Assembly (NCBI GenBank): GCA_020024475.1
Contig: JAHHTS010000059.1
Coordinates: 1 to 13,090, forward strand
Direction of reading: 5' to 3'
DNA length: 13,090 bases
Source of the DNA: Oscillospiraceae bacterium
GTDB lineage: Bacteria; Bacillota; Clostridia; Oscillospirales; Ruminococcaceae
How positions within the stretch are numbered: the first letter of the stretch is position 1; each line of letters begins with the position of its first letter. Both the position numbers and the translations under genes were made by a program. Shown here in pieces: positions 1-6,762 of the stretch. The notes beneath the pieces are model-generated. The model was not told the DNA's origin and made no database searches. It worked only from the letters and a program-made list of their open reading frames with translations.

Positions 1-1923
1 TTCTTCGTGATGGACAGCGGAAATAATCATACCGCAGGAATCAATACCCATCATTTTTCTTGGGGGTAAGTTTGTGATTGCAATAAGTGTTTTGCCGACA
101 AGATTTTCAGGTTCATAGTATTGATGAATACCACTCAATATTACACGATCTTCACCTGAACCATCATCAAGAACAAATTTAAGGAGCTTTTTGCTCTTTG
201 GTACTGCTGTACATTCTTTTACTTTAACTGCTCTAAAGTCTGATTTTGAAAATGTTTCAAAATCTATAAAATCGGTAAAAAGTGGTTCTATTTCAACGTT
301 TGAAAAGTCGATTTTCTCTTTTACTTCTTCAATAACCTTTACTTCAGTTATAGAATCATTTACTTCACATTTGCAAGCTGATGTATTTTCAATTTTTGTA
401 GATTTGTTTCTTGCGATTTCTTCAGCAGTAGGCTTCATTGTTGGAAATAATAGAACATCTCTGATAGAATCTGAATCTGTAAGAAGCATCACAAGTCTAT
501 CAAGGCCAAATCCAAGGCCACCAGTTGGTGCAAGACCATATTCAAGAGCATTTACATAGTCGTAGTCAACCTGTGCTTTGCTATTTGGTTCAAGAGATTT
601 ACGTTCTGCAACCTGGCGTTCAAAACGACCTTTTTGGTCGATAGGGTCATTTAATTCGCTAAATGCGTTACCGAATTCCATAGCATTGATGAAATATTCG
701 AAGCGTTCTGTGAAGGCAGGGTCTTCTGGCTTGCGTTTAGCAAGAGGACTGATTTCAACAGGGTAGTCATAAATGAATGTAGGCTGAATGAGATTTTCTT
801 CAACAAATGCATCAAAAAATTCAGCAATGATAGCTCCTTTGGAAGGAATTTCAGGGAGTTCTACTTTGTGTTCTTTAGAAACAGCTATGGCTTCTTCATC
901 TGTTTTGATTTCGTTAAAGTCTACACCGCTATATTTCTTAACAGCTTCAACCATAGTCATTCTTTCCCAATGAGCAAGGTCAATGATATGTCCTTGATAT
1001 GGAATTTGCAAAGTGCCACAAACTTTCATTGCAACATTTTTCATCATTTCTTCAACGAGATCCATGATGTCAAAGTAGTTTGCATAAGCCTGATAAAGTT
1101 CTATTGAAGTGAATTCAGGATTATGTTTTGTATCCATACCTTCATTACGGAAAATACGTCCTACTTCATAAACTTTGTCAAAGCCACCTACAATAAGGCG
1201 TTTTAGATAAAGCTCGGTTTCAATACGAAGAACCATGTCCATATCCAATGTGTTATGGTGTGTGATAAAAGGGCGAGCTGATGCGCCAATTTCAAAAGGA
1301 GTGAGAATAGGCGTATCTACTTCTAAAAATCCTTTACTGTCGAGAAATGAGCGAAGCTCTCTGAGAATAAGACTACGTTTTACAAATGTATCTTTAACTT
1401 CAGGGTTAACGATAAGGTCAACATATCTTTGACGATAACGCATCTCGGTATCTGTAAGTCCATGCCATTTTTCTGGCAGTGGGTTGAGTGATTTTGAAAG
1501 AAGTTCAATATCTTTAACTCTAATAGATATTTCACCGTGCTGAGTGCGGAAAATTTCACCTTTTACACCAATGATATCACCAATATCCCATGTGCAAACT
1601 TCTTTAAAATATTCTTTTCCCAAAGCGTCCTGGCGAAGGTATAACTGCACTTTACCGGATGCATCTCTCAAGTCCATAAAAGCAGCTTTACCCATAACAC
1701 GCTTAGACATTACACGACCTGCAAGGCTTGCTGTACCGTGGTCTTCAGATTCGTCGTTATAGCTTTCTACAACATCTTTTGCGTAGTCAGAAACATCATA
1801 TTTTGTTTTTGCATATGGATCCTGACCTTTTTCTTGCAAAGCCTTCAATTTCTGGCGGCGAACCAATTTAAGTTCGTTCAAGTTTTCTTCCTGCATTTCA
1901 GGCACAAGATTTGTGTTTTCCAT
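1..1923 (-). CDS. lysS: Lysyl-tRNA synthetase (class II) with C-terminal tRNA-binding domain, 3' end beyond window
   Basis: Charges tRNA-Lys with lysine in the cytoplasm. The 641 codons seen are open to the window edge with no stop, so the C-terminus is missing. From the N-terminus there is an OB-fold anticodon-binding region (about residues 55-160) and a class II catalytic core. The core has motif 2 (FRNEGMDTKHNPEF, near residue 257) and motif 3 (GLGFGLDRLVML, near 470), and ends at about residue 498 with the LLFPTMKP signature. A charged linker then leads to a second OB fold (about 550 to the edge) with PPRKMMGIDSCGMI, typical of Trbp111/EMAPII-type tRNA-binding domains. A usual bacterial LysRS stops near 500 residues, so this is the fused form. 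The ATG at 1923 is preceded by a strong AAAGGAGC site. Identity is very secure; the role of the extra domain (tighter tRNA binding) is known from family members and inferred here. Confidence 0.97.
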   Translation of the reverse strand, partial: MENTNLVPEMQEENLNELKLVRRQKLKALQEKGQDPYAKTKYDVSDYAKDVVESYNDESEDHGTASLAGRVMSKRVMGKAAFMDLRDASGKVQLYLRQDALGKEYFKEVCTWDIGDIIGVKGEIFRTQHGEISIRVKDIELLSKSLNPLPEKWHGLTDTEMRYRQRYVDLIVNPEVKDTFVKRSLILRELRSFLDSKGFLEVDTPILTPFEIGASARPFITHHNTLDMDMVLRIETELYLKRLIVGGFDKVYEVGRIFRNEGMDTKHNPEFTSIELYQAYANYFDIMDLVEEMMKNVAMKVCGTLQIPYQGHIIDLAHWERMTMVEAVKKYSGVDFNEIKTDEEAIAVSKEHKVELPEIPSKGAIIAEFFDAFVEENLIQPTFIYDYPVEISPLAKRKPEDPAFTERFEYFINAMEFGNAFSELNDPIDQKGRFERQVAERKSLEPNSKAQVDYDYVNALEYGLAPTGGLGFGLDRLVMLLTDSDSIRDVLLFPTMKPTAEEIARNKSTKIENTSACKCEVNDSITEVKVIEEVKEKIDFSNVEIEPLFTDFIDFETFSKSDFRAVKVKECTAVPKSKKLLKFVLDDGSGEDRVILSGIHQYYEPENLVGKTLIAITNLPPRKMMGIDSCGMIISAVHHEE

Positions 1924-1985
1924 TGTTAGCTCCTTTATAAGTTTTATTTTAATATTTTGGAATAAATAACATATTTAATCAGTTT

Positions 1986-2014
1986 ATTATATCATAAAAG
2001 TATAAATTATACAA
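1986..2014 (-). promoter_or_regulatory. Predicted sigma-A promoter of lysS
   Basis: Read on the minus strand, an extended -10 (TGA then TATAAT, complement of 1986-1994) lies 17 bases from a weak -35, TTGTAT (complement of 2009-2014). It leaves a leader of about 55 nt before the lysS start. No T-box (tRNA-sensing leader) elements are visible, and the leader is too short to hold one. Confidence 0.6.
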
Positions 2015-2037
2015 GATATAAATAACCAACTAAATTA

Positions 2038-2066
2038 TTTACAAAAAATTACTAATGGGTTATAAT
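2038..2066 (+). promoter_or_regulatory. Predicted sigma-A promoter of the small membrane protein gene
   Basis: TTTACA (2038-2043) and a perfect TATAAT (2061-2066) are separated by 17 bases. The predicted start of transcription, near 2073, lies upstream of the AGGAGG site at 2100-2105. This argues against the in-frame ATG at 2055 as a start, because that codon lies inside the promoter. Confidence 0.7.
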
Positions 2067-2111
2067 TTATATAATAAAAATCGAAAAATTCAGTGTATAG
2101 GAGGCATATTT

Positions 2112-2342
2112 ATGAAATGGTTACTTGAAGCTGATAAAAAATATTTATGGGCTAGTGACTGGAAAGATTGGGCTCTTGTAAGGTTTAGTCTTTTGCTAAT
2201 GGGAATGTTGTTAGGTGTGCTTGTGCATAAAAAAGCTAAAAAACCTGTTTTTGCAGGAACATCAATAGCTTTTATTGCAACAGTAATTCCCGTGATTTAT
2301 AAATACATAAAAGTAGGATCTACAAAATCGAAAATCTATTAA
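2112..2342 (+). CDS. Small two-helix membrane protein of unknown function
   Basis: A 76-residue protein. The start at 2112 is chosen because TAGGAGGC ends 7 bases before it and the promoter lies just upstream. It has an amphipathic, tryptophan-rich N-terminus (KWLLEADKKYLWASDWKDW), then two hydrophobic segments (about residues 23-39 and 46-64) split by a basic HKKAKK loop, and a basic tail. The layout recalls short clostridial proteins often labelled 'permease of phosphate ABC transporter'. That label is almost certainly a mis-propagated name, since 76 residues cannot form a permease. The gene is monocistronic, with its own promoter and terminator. I assign no function. The reading frame, ribosome binding site and membrane pattern make a real gene very likely. 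Confidence 0.8.
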   Translation: MKWLLEADKKYLWASDWKDWALVRFSLLLMGMLLGVLVHKKAKKPVFAGTSIAFIATVIPVIYKYIKVGSTKSKIY

Positions 2343-2373
2343 AAAAGCGGACTCAAAAGAGTCCACTTTTTTT
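2343..2373. terminator. Bidirectional intrinsic terminator between convergent genes
   Basis: GGACTC (2349-2354) pairs with GAGTCC (2359-2364) across an AAAA loop. The stem is extended by A/T pairing and flanked by an A-run on the left and a T-run on the right, so it works in either direction. It sits directly after both the small membrane protein stop and the minus-strand hydrolase stop. Confidence 0.9.
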
Positions 2374-2908
2374 ATATTATTTCAACACCCAGCCCCTTTA
2401 GAATCTCAATAGATAATTCTTGCATATTTCCTAGAGCAGCGGTTGCATTTTGATGTACTACAATTTTTGTTTCTTTAAAATGAGTGAGACAAAGAATAAC
2501 ATTTGAAAGTACGCATATATTTGTAACAACACCACAGAATTCTATAACATCAGGTGCACCAGAAAATGCCTTTTCGATTACACTACAAAGTTTGTCAGAA
2601 CCAAAGGTTTCTTTTTCTACAATAGCAATATTTGGAGAAACAGAATCTTCAAAGCCATTTAGGTTACCAAACAACTTATGCCCTTCAGTGCCTTTAATAC
2701 AGTGTTTAACTGGTAAAAACTTGCCTTCGCGTGTTTCAAGGTAGTTTTCATAATGTGTATCTTTTGTAAATACGACAAAATCATTTTCATTTACATATTT
2801 TTCCACTAACGAATAGATATTGTTGGATATTTCTTCACTTTGCCGAAATCCCAATGAGCCATTTACAAAATCATTTTGATAGTCAACTACAATAAGTGCT
2901 TTTTTCAT
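2372..2908 (-). CDS. pncA: Isochorismatase-fold cysteine hydrolase, probable nicotinamidase
   Basis: A 178-residue soluble protein that probably deamidates nicotinamide to nicotinate for NAD salvage. The isochorismatase-family triad is visible: Asp9 in VVDYQNDF, Lys99 in VEKETFGSD and Cys132 in GVVTNICV, which also carries the cis-peptide segment. Asp50 and His52 (TKDTH) and His69 (VKHC) sit where nicotinamidases bind their metal ion. Length fits the family (about 180-210). The ATG at 2908 is chosen over upstream in-frame codons because AAAGGAG lies 6-7 bases before it. The gene is monocistronic and converges with the small membrane protein gene. The superfamily is certain; the substrate is less so, because related cysteine hydrolases act on other amides. 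The pncA symbol follows the metal-ligand pattern. Confidence 0.88.
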   Translation of the reverse strand: MKKALIVVDYQNDFVNGSLGFRQSEEISNNIYSLVEKYVNENDFVVFTKDTHYENYLETREGKFLPVKHCIKGTEGHKLFGNLNGFEDSVSPNIAIVEKETFGSDKLCSVIEKAFSGAPDVIEFCGVVTNICVLSNVILCLTHFKETKIVVHQNATAALGNMQELSIEILKGLGVEII

Positions 2909-2947
2909 AACAAAACTCCTTTCGTACACTTTTGTTTTTATAGATTA

Positions 2948-2975
2948 AATATACCACAAAAAAAGATATTTTCCA
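2948..2975 (-). promoter_or_regulatory. Predicted promoter of the nicotinamidase-like gene
   Basis: On the minus strand, TGGAAA (complement of 2970-2975) and TATATT (complement of 2948-2953) are 16 bases apart, and an extended -10 TG precedes the second box. No operator-like repeat is evident. Confidence 0.45.
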
Positions 2976-3129
2976 TAAAAAATTGTATTTTTAGTCTTTT
3001 CATCAAAAATATAATTCGTATTTAACTATTTAAAGAAAATTTTAGTTAAAATCAACAATACATCGTTCTCAAATTCTACATTTAACCAGAAAAAAATATG
3101 TGAAAAATATTTAATAAAATTATGCTTTG

Positions 3130-3138
3130 TGATACAAT
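3130..3138 (+). promoter_or_regulatory. Extended -10 promoter candidate for the EF-G paralog
   Basis: TG-A-TACAAT at 3130-3138 is a good extended -10 element without a convincing -35. It gives a leader of about 70 nt before the ATG at 3217. The rest of the 2909-3216 gap is very AT-rich. It holds only this element, the divergent promoter near 2948 and a weak A/T inverted repeat (3021-3028 with 3043-3050). I see no riboswitch and no small gene in it. Confidence 0.5.
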
Positions 3139-3216
3139 TTTTGTAAGGTTTGTACATTGATTGAAATTCTATGGATTAAGGAGAAAATTGAAATATTAAA
3201 AAGGGGGTTCATTTTT

Positions 3217-5292
3217 ATGGACTACAAACAACTTAAGGTAAAAAATGTAATGGTCGCAGGCCACGCAGGCAGTGGCAAAACAAGCCTGGTGGAAGCATTG
3301 CTTTATGCGTCCAAAATGACTGACCGTCAAGGCCGAGTAGAAGACGGCAACACTGTTTCTGACTTTGATGGCGAAGAAATTAAAAGATCGTGCTCTTTAT
3401 CAAGCTCAGTTGTACCTTATGAGTACAAAGACACAAAAGTAAACTTAGTTGATGTACCGGGTTTGTTCGATTTTGAACTTGGTATGTATGAGGGAATTAA
3501 AGCCTGCGAGACAGCGCTTATTATAGTAAGTGCAAAAGACGGCGTCGAAGTAGGCACACAGAAAGTATATAATCTTAGCTCTAAATATGGTAGAAGTAGT
3601 ATGATTTATGTTTCAAAAATTGATGTAGAACACGCTGACTTCTACAAAGTTTTTGAAGAGTTGAAAACAGAGTTTGGCCCACAGATTTGTCCAATTATCG
3701 TTCCAGTGGCAAAGGGTGACGAAACTATTTATATAAATTTAATGGAGTTCAAGGCATATTCATATAAATCCGGAAAAGCTGAAGAAGTTGTAATGCCTGC
3801 AACTGGTCATCGTCTTGATGGACTTGTAACAGCTATAAATGAAGCTGTTGCTGAGACCAGTGAAGAATTATTTGAAAAATATTTTTCTGGTGAACAGTTT
3901 ACAAAAGCTGAAATAATATCAGGTATTCAAGCTGGTATAAAAGCTGGAACAATAACACCAGTAGTGTGCGGTTCATCAATAAAAATGGAAGCTATGGATA
4001 TGGTTATGGATGTTCTCAATGACCTTACACCATCACCTACAGATACAGAAGGAACTGAACTTTTGCTTGGCAGTTCAAAAGTTACCCTGCCATTCAATGA
4101 AAATAGCCAGGTGTCAGCACTTGTTTTCAAAACTGTGGCGGACCCATTTGTTGGAAAGCTAAGCTTTGTAAAAGTTCTTTCTGGCAATCTAAAAACCGAT
4201 TCTAATGTAGTTAACACAACTGTTGGTATACCTGAGAGATTGGGTAAATTACTGTTTATTCGTGGTAAAAAGCAGATTGATGCTGAATATATCAAAGCAG
4301 GCGATATAGGAGCTGTTACAAAACTTGCTAATACAAAGACAGGTGATATACTCTGCGATCCACAGAATGAATATAGATTGATAGAAAACGAATTTCCGCA
4401 TCCGACAATGGAAATGGCAATTAAGCCTAAGAACAAAGGCGATGAAGCTAAAATTTCTTCTGCACTTCAGAGAATTATGGAAGAGGACTGTACAATTAAG
4501 TATCGTCAAGATTCAGAAACATCTCAGCAACTTATTAGTGGTTTGGGAGAACAACATCTTGATGTCACACTTGCAAAGATGAAAAATAAATTTGGTGTTG
4601 AGGCTGAACTTTCTAAGCCAAGAGTAGCGTATCGTGAAACGATAAGAAAGACAGTAAAAGCTGAAGGTAAACACAAGAAACAATCAGGTGGTCATGGTCA
4701 ATATGGTCATGTATGGATTGAGTTTTCACCAACGGACAGTGAGGGCCTTGTGTTCGAAGAAAAAGTATTTGGTGGTGCAGTTCCTAAGAATTATTTTCCA
4801 GCTGTGGAAAAAGGTCTTCAAGATGCAATTAAAAACGGTGTGCTCGCAGGTTATCCAGTAGTAGGCCTCAAAGCTACATTGCTTGATGGTTCATATCATC
4901 CTGTAGACTCATCAGAAATGGCATTTAAGATGGCAGCAACTCTTGCATATAAGTCTGGATTAAAAGAGGCTTCTCCTTGTTTACTTGAACCTATCGGAAC
5001 TTTGGTTGCCTATGTTCCAGATATGAATACTGGTGATGTAATGGGCGAAGTTAATAAACGTCGTGGTCGTGTTTTAGGTATTGAACCTGATGATTCTGGA
5101 TTGCAAAAAGTTATGGCAGAATGTCCAATGAGTGAAATGTCAGATTTTACCACATATATTCGCTCTTTAACAGCAGGCAGAGGCTATTACACACTTGAAT
5201 TTGCAAGATATGAACAACTACCAAATAATCTTGAGAGCAAGGTTATTGAAGATGCCAAGAAATTTATTGTAACTAAAGCAGATGAAGAATAG
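3217..5292 (+). CDS. Elongation factor G paralog (EF-G2-like translational GTPase)
   Basis: A 691-residue protein with the full five-domain EF-G layout, including domain IV (QSGGHGQYGHVWIE near residue 489, then DGSYHPVDSSEMAFK) and domain V (PDMNTGDVMGEVNKRRGRV). Its GTPase motifs differ from the housekeeping factor. The P-loop is GHAGSGKT (15-22) rather than AHIDAGKT. The switch II motif is DVPGL (79-83), so Leu83 replaces the catalytic histidine of DTPGH. The base-recognition motif is SKID (133-136) instead of NKxD. The GHxGSGKT loop is typical of the EF-G-like EF-G2 group, whose cellular role is poorly defined. The ATG at 3217 follows an AAGGGGG site; an earlier in-frame ATG (3157) lacks one. 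It stands alone with no rpsL, rpsG or tuf neighbour, supporting an accessory role. It is not a TetM-type protein by motif. I see ribosome-interacting architecture but probably slow or altered GTP hydrolysis. Confidence 0.92.
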   Translation: MDYKQLKVKNVMVAGHAGSGKTSLVEALLYASKMTDRQGRVEDGNTVSDFDGEEIKRSCSLSSSVVPYEYKDTKVNLVDVPGLFDFELGMYEGIKACETALIIVSAKDGVEVGTQKVYNLSSKYGRSSMIYVSKIDVEHADFYKVFEELKTEFGPQICPIIVPVAKGDETIYINLMEFKAYSYKSGKAEEVVMPATGHRLDGLVTAINEAVAETSEELFEKYFSGEQFTKAEIISGIQAGIKAGTITPVVCGSSIKMEAMDMVMDVLNDLTPSPTDTEGTELLLGSSKVTLPFNENSQVSALVFKTVADPFVGKLSFVKVLSGNLKTDSNVVNTTVGIPERLGKLLFIRGKKQIDAEYIKAGDIGAVTKLANTKTGDILCDPQNEYRLIENEFPHPTMEMAIKPKNKGDEAKISSALQRIMEEDCTIKYRQDSETSQQLISGLGEQHLDVTLAKMKNKFGVEAELSKPRVAYRETIRKTVKAEGKHKKQSGGHGQYGHVWIEFSPTDSEGLVFEEKVFGGAVPKNYFPAVEKGLQDAIKNGVLAGYPVVGLKATLLDGSYHPVDSSEMAFKMAATLAYKSGLKEASPCLLEPIGTLVAYVPDMNTGDVMGEVNKRRGRVLGIEPDDSGLQKVMAECPMSEMSDFTTYIRSLTAGRGYYTLEFARYEQLPNNLESKVIEDAKKFIVTKADEE

Positions 5293-5314
5293 TATTAATA
5301 TTTTTCATAACAAG

Positions 5315-5340
5315 AAACTCTCTATCAAGGGAGTTTTTTG
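5315..5340 (+). terminator. Intrinsic terminator after the EF-G paralog
   Basis: AAACTCTC (5315-5322) pairs with GGGAGTTT (5329-5336), including one G-T wobble, across a TATCAA loop, and runs into six T residues. It separates the EF-G paralog from greA. Confidence 0.85.
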
Positions 5341-5426
5341 TTTTGGTAAATACAAAAATTTTTAATTATTTTATATAAAAATTGTTTATTTTGCTATTTT
5401 TTCACTATAATTTCAGCGTTGAAATA

Positions 5427-5455
5427 TTGACATAAACATATATTACATATATAAT
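5427..5455 (+). promoter_or_regulatory. Consensus sigma-A promoter of greA
   Basis: A perfect TTGACA (5427-5432) and a perfect TATAAT (5450-5455) are exactly 17 bases apart. Transcription would begin near 5462. This suggests strong constitutive expression and excludes the in-frame ATG at 5459 as a start codon. Confidence 0.9.
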
Positions 5456-5491
5456 ACAATGTATTGCTTATCAAAAAAGGAGATTATTGAA

Positions 5492-5971
5492 TTGGCTAAA
5501 GAAGTTTTACTTACGCAGACCGGTTATGATTCACTTGTTCAGGAACTTGAATATCTTAAAACAGAAAAGCGCCGGGAACTTGCTGAAAAAATAAAAATTG
5601 CTCGTGGTTTCGGTGATTTGTCCGAAAACAGCGAATACGATGAGGCAAAAAATGAACAAGGCCTTGTTGAACAACGAATTATTGAATTAGAAGCAACTCT
5701 TAAAAATGCAAAAATCGTTAATAAAGACAATATGGCCAAAAACACTGTAGGTGTTGGTGTTCATGTAGTAGTTGTTGATGAAGATGGTTTTGAAGACGAA
5801 TACGATATTGTTGGTAGCACAGAGTTTGATCCATTGAATGGCAAAATTAGTGAAGATTCCCCTGTAGGTGCAGCACTTAAAGGACATAAAACTGGTGAAA
5901 CAGTTACAGTTGAATTGCCGACAGGTAGCACTATTAAGCTTACAATTAAAAGTGTGGAAATTGATAGATAA
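5492..5971 (+). CDS. greA: Transcript cleavage factor GreA, TTG start
   Basis: GreA binds RNA polymerase through its secondary channel and stimulates cleavage of the backtracked transcript, rescuing stalled elongation complexes. The predicted 159 residues match the family's usual length of about 158. The N-terminal coiled coil (about 8-75) carries the tip motif GDLSENSEYDEAK, with the acidic residues that position the catalytic metal. A linker leads to the C-terminal FKBP-like domain ending in GSTEFDPLNGKISEDSPVG and IKLTIKSVEI. The start is TTG at 5492, since AAGGAG (5477-5482) lies 9 bases upstream and the encoded MAKEVLLTQTGYD matches typical GreA N-termini. In many Bacillota greA is next to lysS; here they are separated by about 3.5 kb and oppositely oriented. 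Confidence 0.96.
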   Translation: MAKEVLLTQTGYDSLVQELEYLKTEKRRELAEKIKIARGFGDLSENSEYDEAKNEQGLVEQRIIELEATLKNAKIVNKDNMAKNTVGVGVHVVVVDEDGFEDEYDIVGSTEFDPLNGKISEDSPVGAALKGHKTGETVTVELPTGSTIKLTIKSVEIDR

Positions 5972-5981
5972 TTTTATAAAT

Positions 5982-6010
5982 AAAAAAGCAGAGTTTAACT
6001 CTGCTTTTTT
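5982..6010 (+). terminator. Intrinsic terminator of greA
   Basis: An A-run and GCAGAG (5988-5993) pair with CTCTGC (5999-6004) and the following T-run, with a TTTAA loop. The symmetric A/T flanks could also stop minus-strand transcription. Confidence 0.9.
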
Positions 6011-6043
6011 GCTATTTCTAGTAGCATTATTTAAAATATAAAT

Positions 6044-6078
6044 AAAAATAAAGACTCTTTTTTAGAGCCTTTATTTTT
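6044..6078 (-). terminator. Intrinsic terminator of the redoxin gene cluster
   Basis: The arms AAAAATAAAG (6044-6053) and CTTTATTTTT (6069-6078) pair. An inner CTCT/AGAG stem follows after one mismatch, with a T5 loop. Read on the minus strand it lies about 10 bases after the stop codon of the last redoxin gene and ends in T residues. Confidence 0.85.
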
Positions 6079-6089
6079 ATTAAATATAA

Positions 6090-6635
6090 TTAGATTTTAG
6101 CAAGCATATCGTCAACAGTTGGCATATCAACGATTGTTTTTGCATAGTGTGCTTCTCTTACTGTAAGGTCTGGGTCAACGAAGAAGAAAGCAGGCAACTG
6201 TTCTTCGATACCTTCGTAATCACCATGTTTGAAACCTGCAGCAGCAGCTTTTGCACCTTTTTCCTGCAATTTAGCCATATCATTACCAACCAGTGATGGC
6301 ATATCTTTTGCGGCTTCAATTGAGAGTTCTTTGTAGATTTCTTCTTTTGAGTCACAGATAAGGTGGAATGGAAGTGTGCTACCAGCAAGGTCTCTCTGAA
6401 CTGTTTCAGGAGTTGACTGCATAACTACAACAACATTAACACCTTTTTCTTTGAATTCATTGTATCTTTCTGTAAGAACATGAACATCATAGCGGCATAC
6501 TGTACAACCAATATAACGAAGAACAACAAACATTGTAGGTTTGCCATCTACAATTTTTTCGATTGTAAGACCGTTTTCAAAAGCTGTGTCTACTGTGAAA
6601 TTTGGGAATTTATCCCCTTTAACTAATTTTGCCAT
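6090..6635 (-). CDS. Peroxiredoxin-like CxxC redoxin, paralog 1 (promoter-distal)
   Basis: A 181-residue cytosolic protein with a thioredoxin/AhpC-TSA fold. The redox centre is Cys44-Thr-Val-Cys47 in LRYIGCTVCRYDVH, at the end of the first core strand. A further cysteine (Cys94 in LICDS) is shared by all three paralogs. The C-terminal block EGIEEQLPA, then HYAK and DMPTVDDMLAKI, is also shared. The classic 2-Cys Prx motif PxxxTxxC is absent, so it fits the AhpC/TSA-related redoxin families rather than typical AhpC or BCP. It probably reduces peroxides or disulfides; the substrate is unknown. The ATG at 6635 has a GGAGGT site 8-9 bases upstream. It is the last gene of the cluster, separated from paralog 2 by 127 bases containing two hairpins. 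Family certain, reaction inferred. Confidence 0.85.
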   Translation of the reverse strand: MAKLVKGDKFPNFTVDTAFENGLTIEKIVDGKPTMFVVLRYIGCTVCRYDVHVLTERYNEFKEKGVNVVVVMQSTPETVQRDLAGSTLPFHLICDSKEEIYKELSIEAAKDMPSLVGNDMAKLQEKGAKAAAAGFKHGDYEGIEEQLPAFFFVDPDLTVREAHYAKTIVDMPTVDDMLAKI

Positions 6636-6703
6636 TATTTTTTACCTCCATATGTAAAATAATAAAAATTATTTAGTATTGCCATCATTTGATTTTGGTG
6701 GCT

Positions 6704-6753
6704 GGCTGCTTTATTACAGCCAAATTTATAAATAAATATTCTCAAAGAGAATA
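6704..6753 (-). other. Two hairpins between redoxin paralogs 2 and 1
   Basis: On the minus strand, TATTCTC pairs with GAGAATA across a TTT loop (6737-6753), followed by a T-rich tract. GGCTG then pairs with CAGCC across an 8-base loop (6704-6721). The first hairpin resembles a weak terminator and lies just after the stop of paralog 2. Together they may lower expression of paralog 1 or stabilise the upstream transcript. I see no good promoter for paralog 1 in this gap. Confidence 0.45.
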
Positions 6754-6762
6754 AAATTTATA

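Noticed and set aside
191..1762. Several plus-strand open frames across the left 1.9 kb
   Set aside because: All are antisense shadows of lysS, which has an unbroken frame with class II synthetase motifs on the minus strand.
1924..2037. T-box or lysine riboswitch before lysS
   Set aside because: The leader is about 55 nt with no T-box bulge sequence, specifier stem or terminator, and no lysine riboswitch core.
3021..3050. Inverted repeat TTTAACTA/TAGTTAAA upstream of the EF-G paralog
   Set aside because: Only A/T-rich arms with a 14-base loop, far from the promoter; expected by chance in such AT-rich DNA.
3157..3216. Earlier in-frame ATG giving 20 extra residues to the EF-G paralog
   Set aside because: No ribosome binding site before it, and the added residues do not resemble an EF-G N-terminus; AAGGGGG precedes the ATG at 3217.
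3217..5292. Tetracycline resistance (TetM-type) ribosomal protection protein
   Set aside because: TetM-type proteins keep a histidine-bearing DTPGH motif and lack the GHAGSGKT loop; domain IV here is EF-G-like (QSGGHGQYG), so an EF-G2-like paralog fits better.
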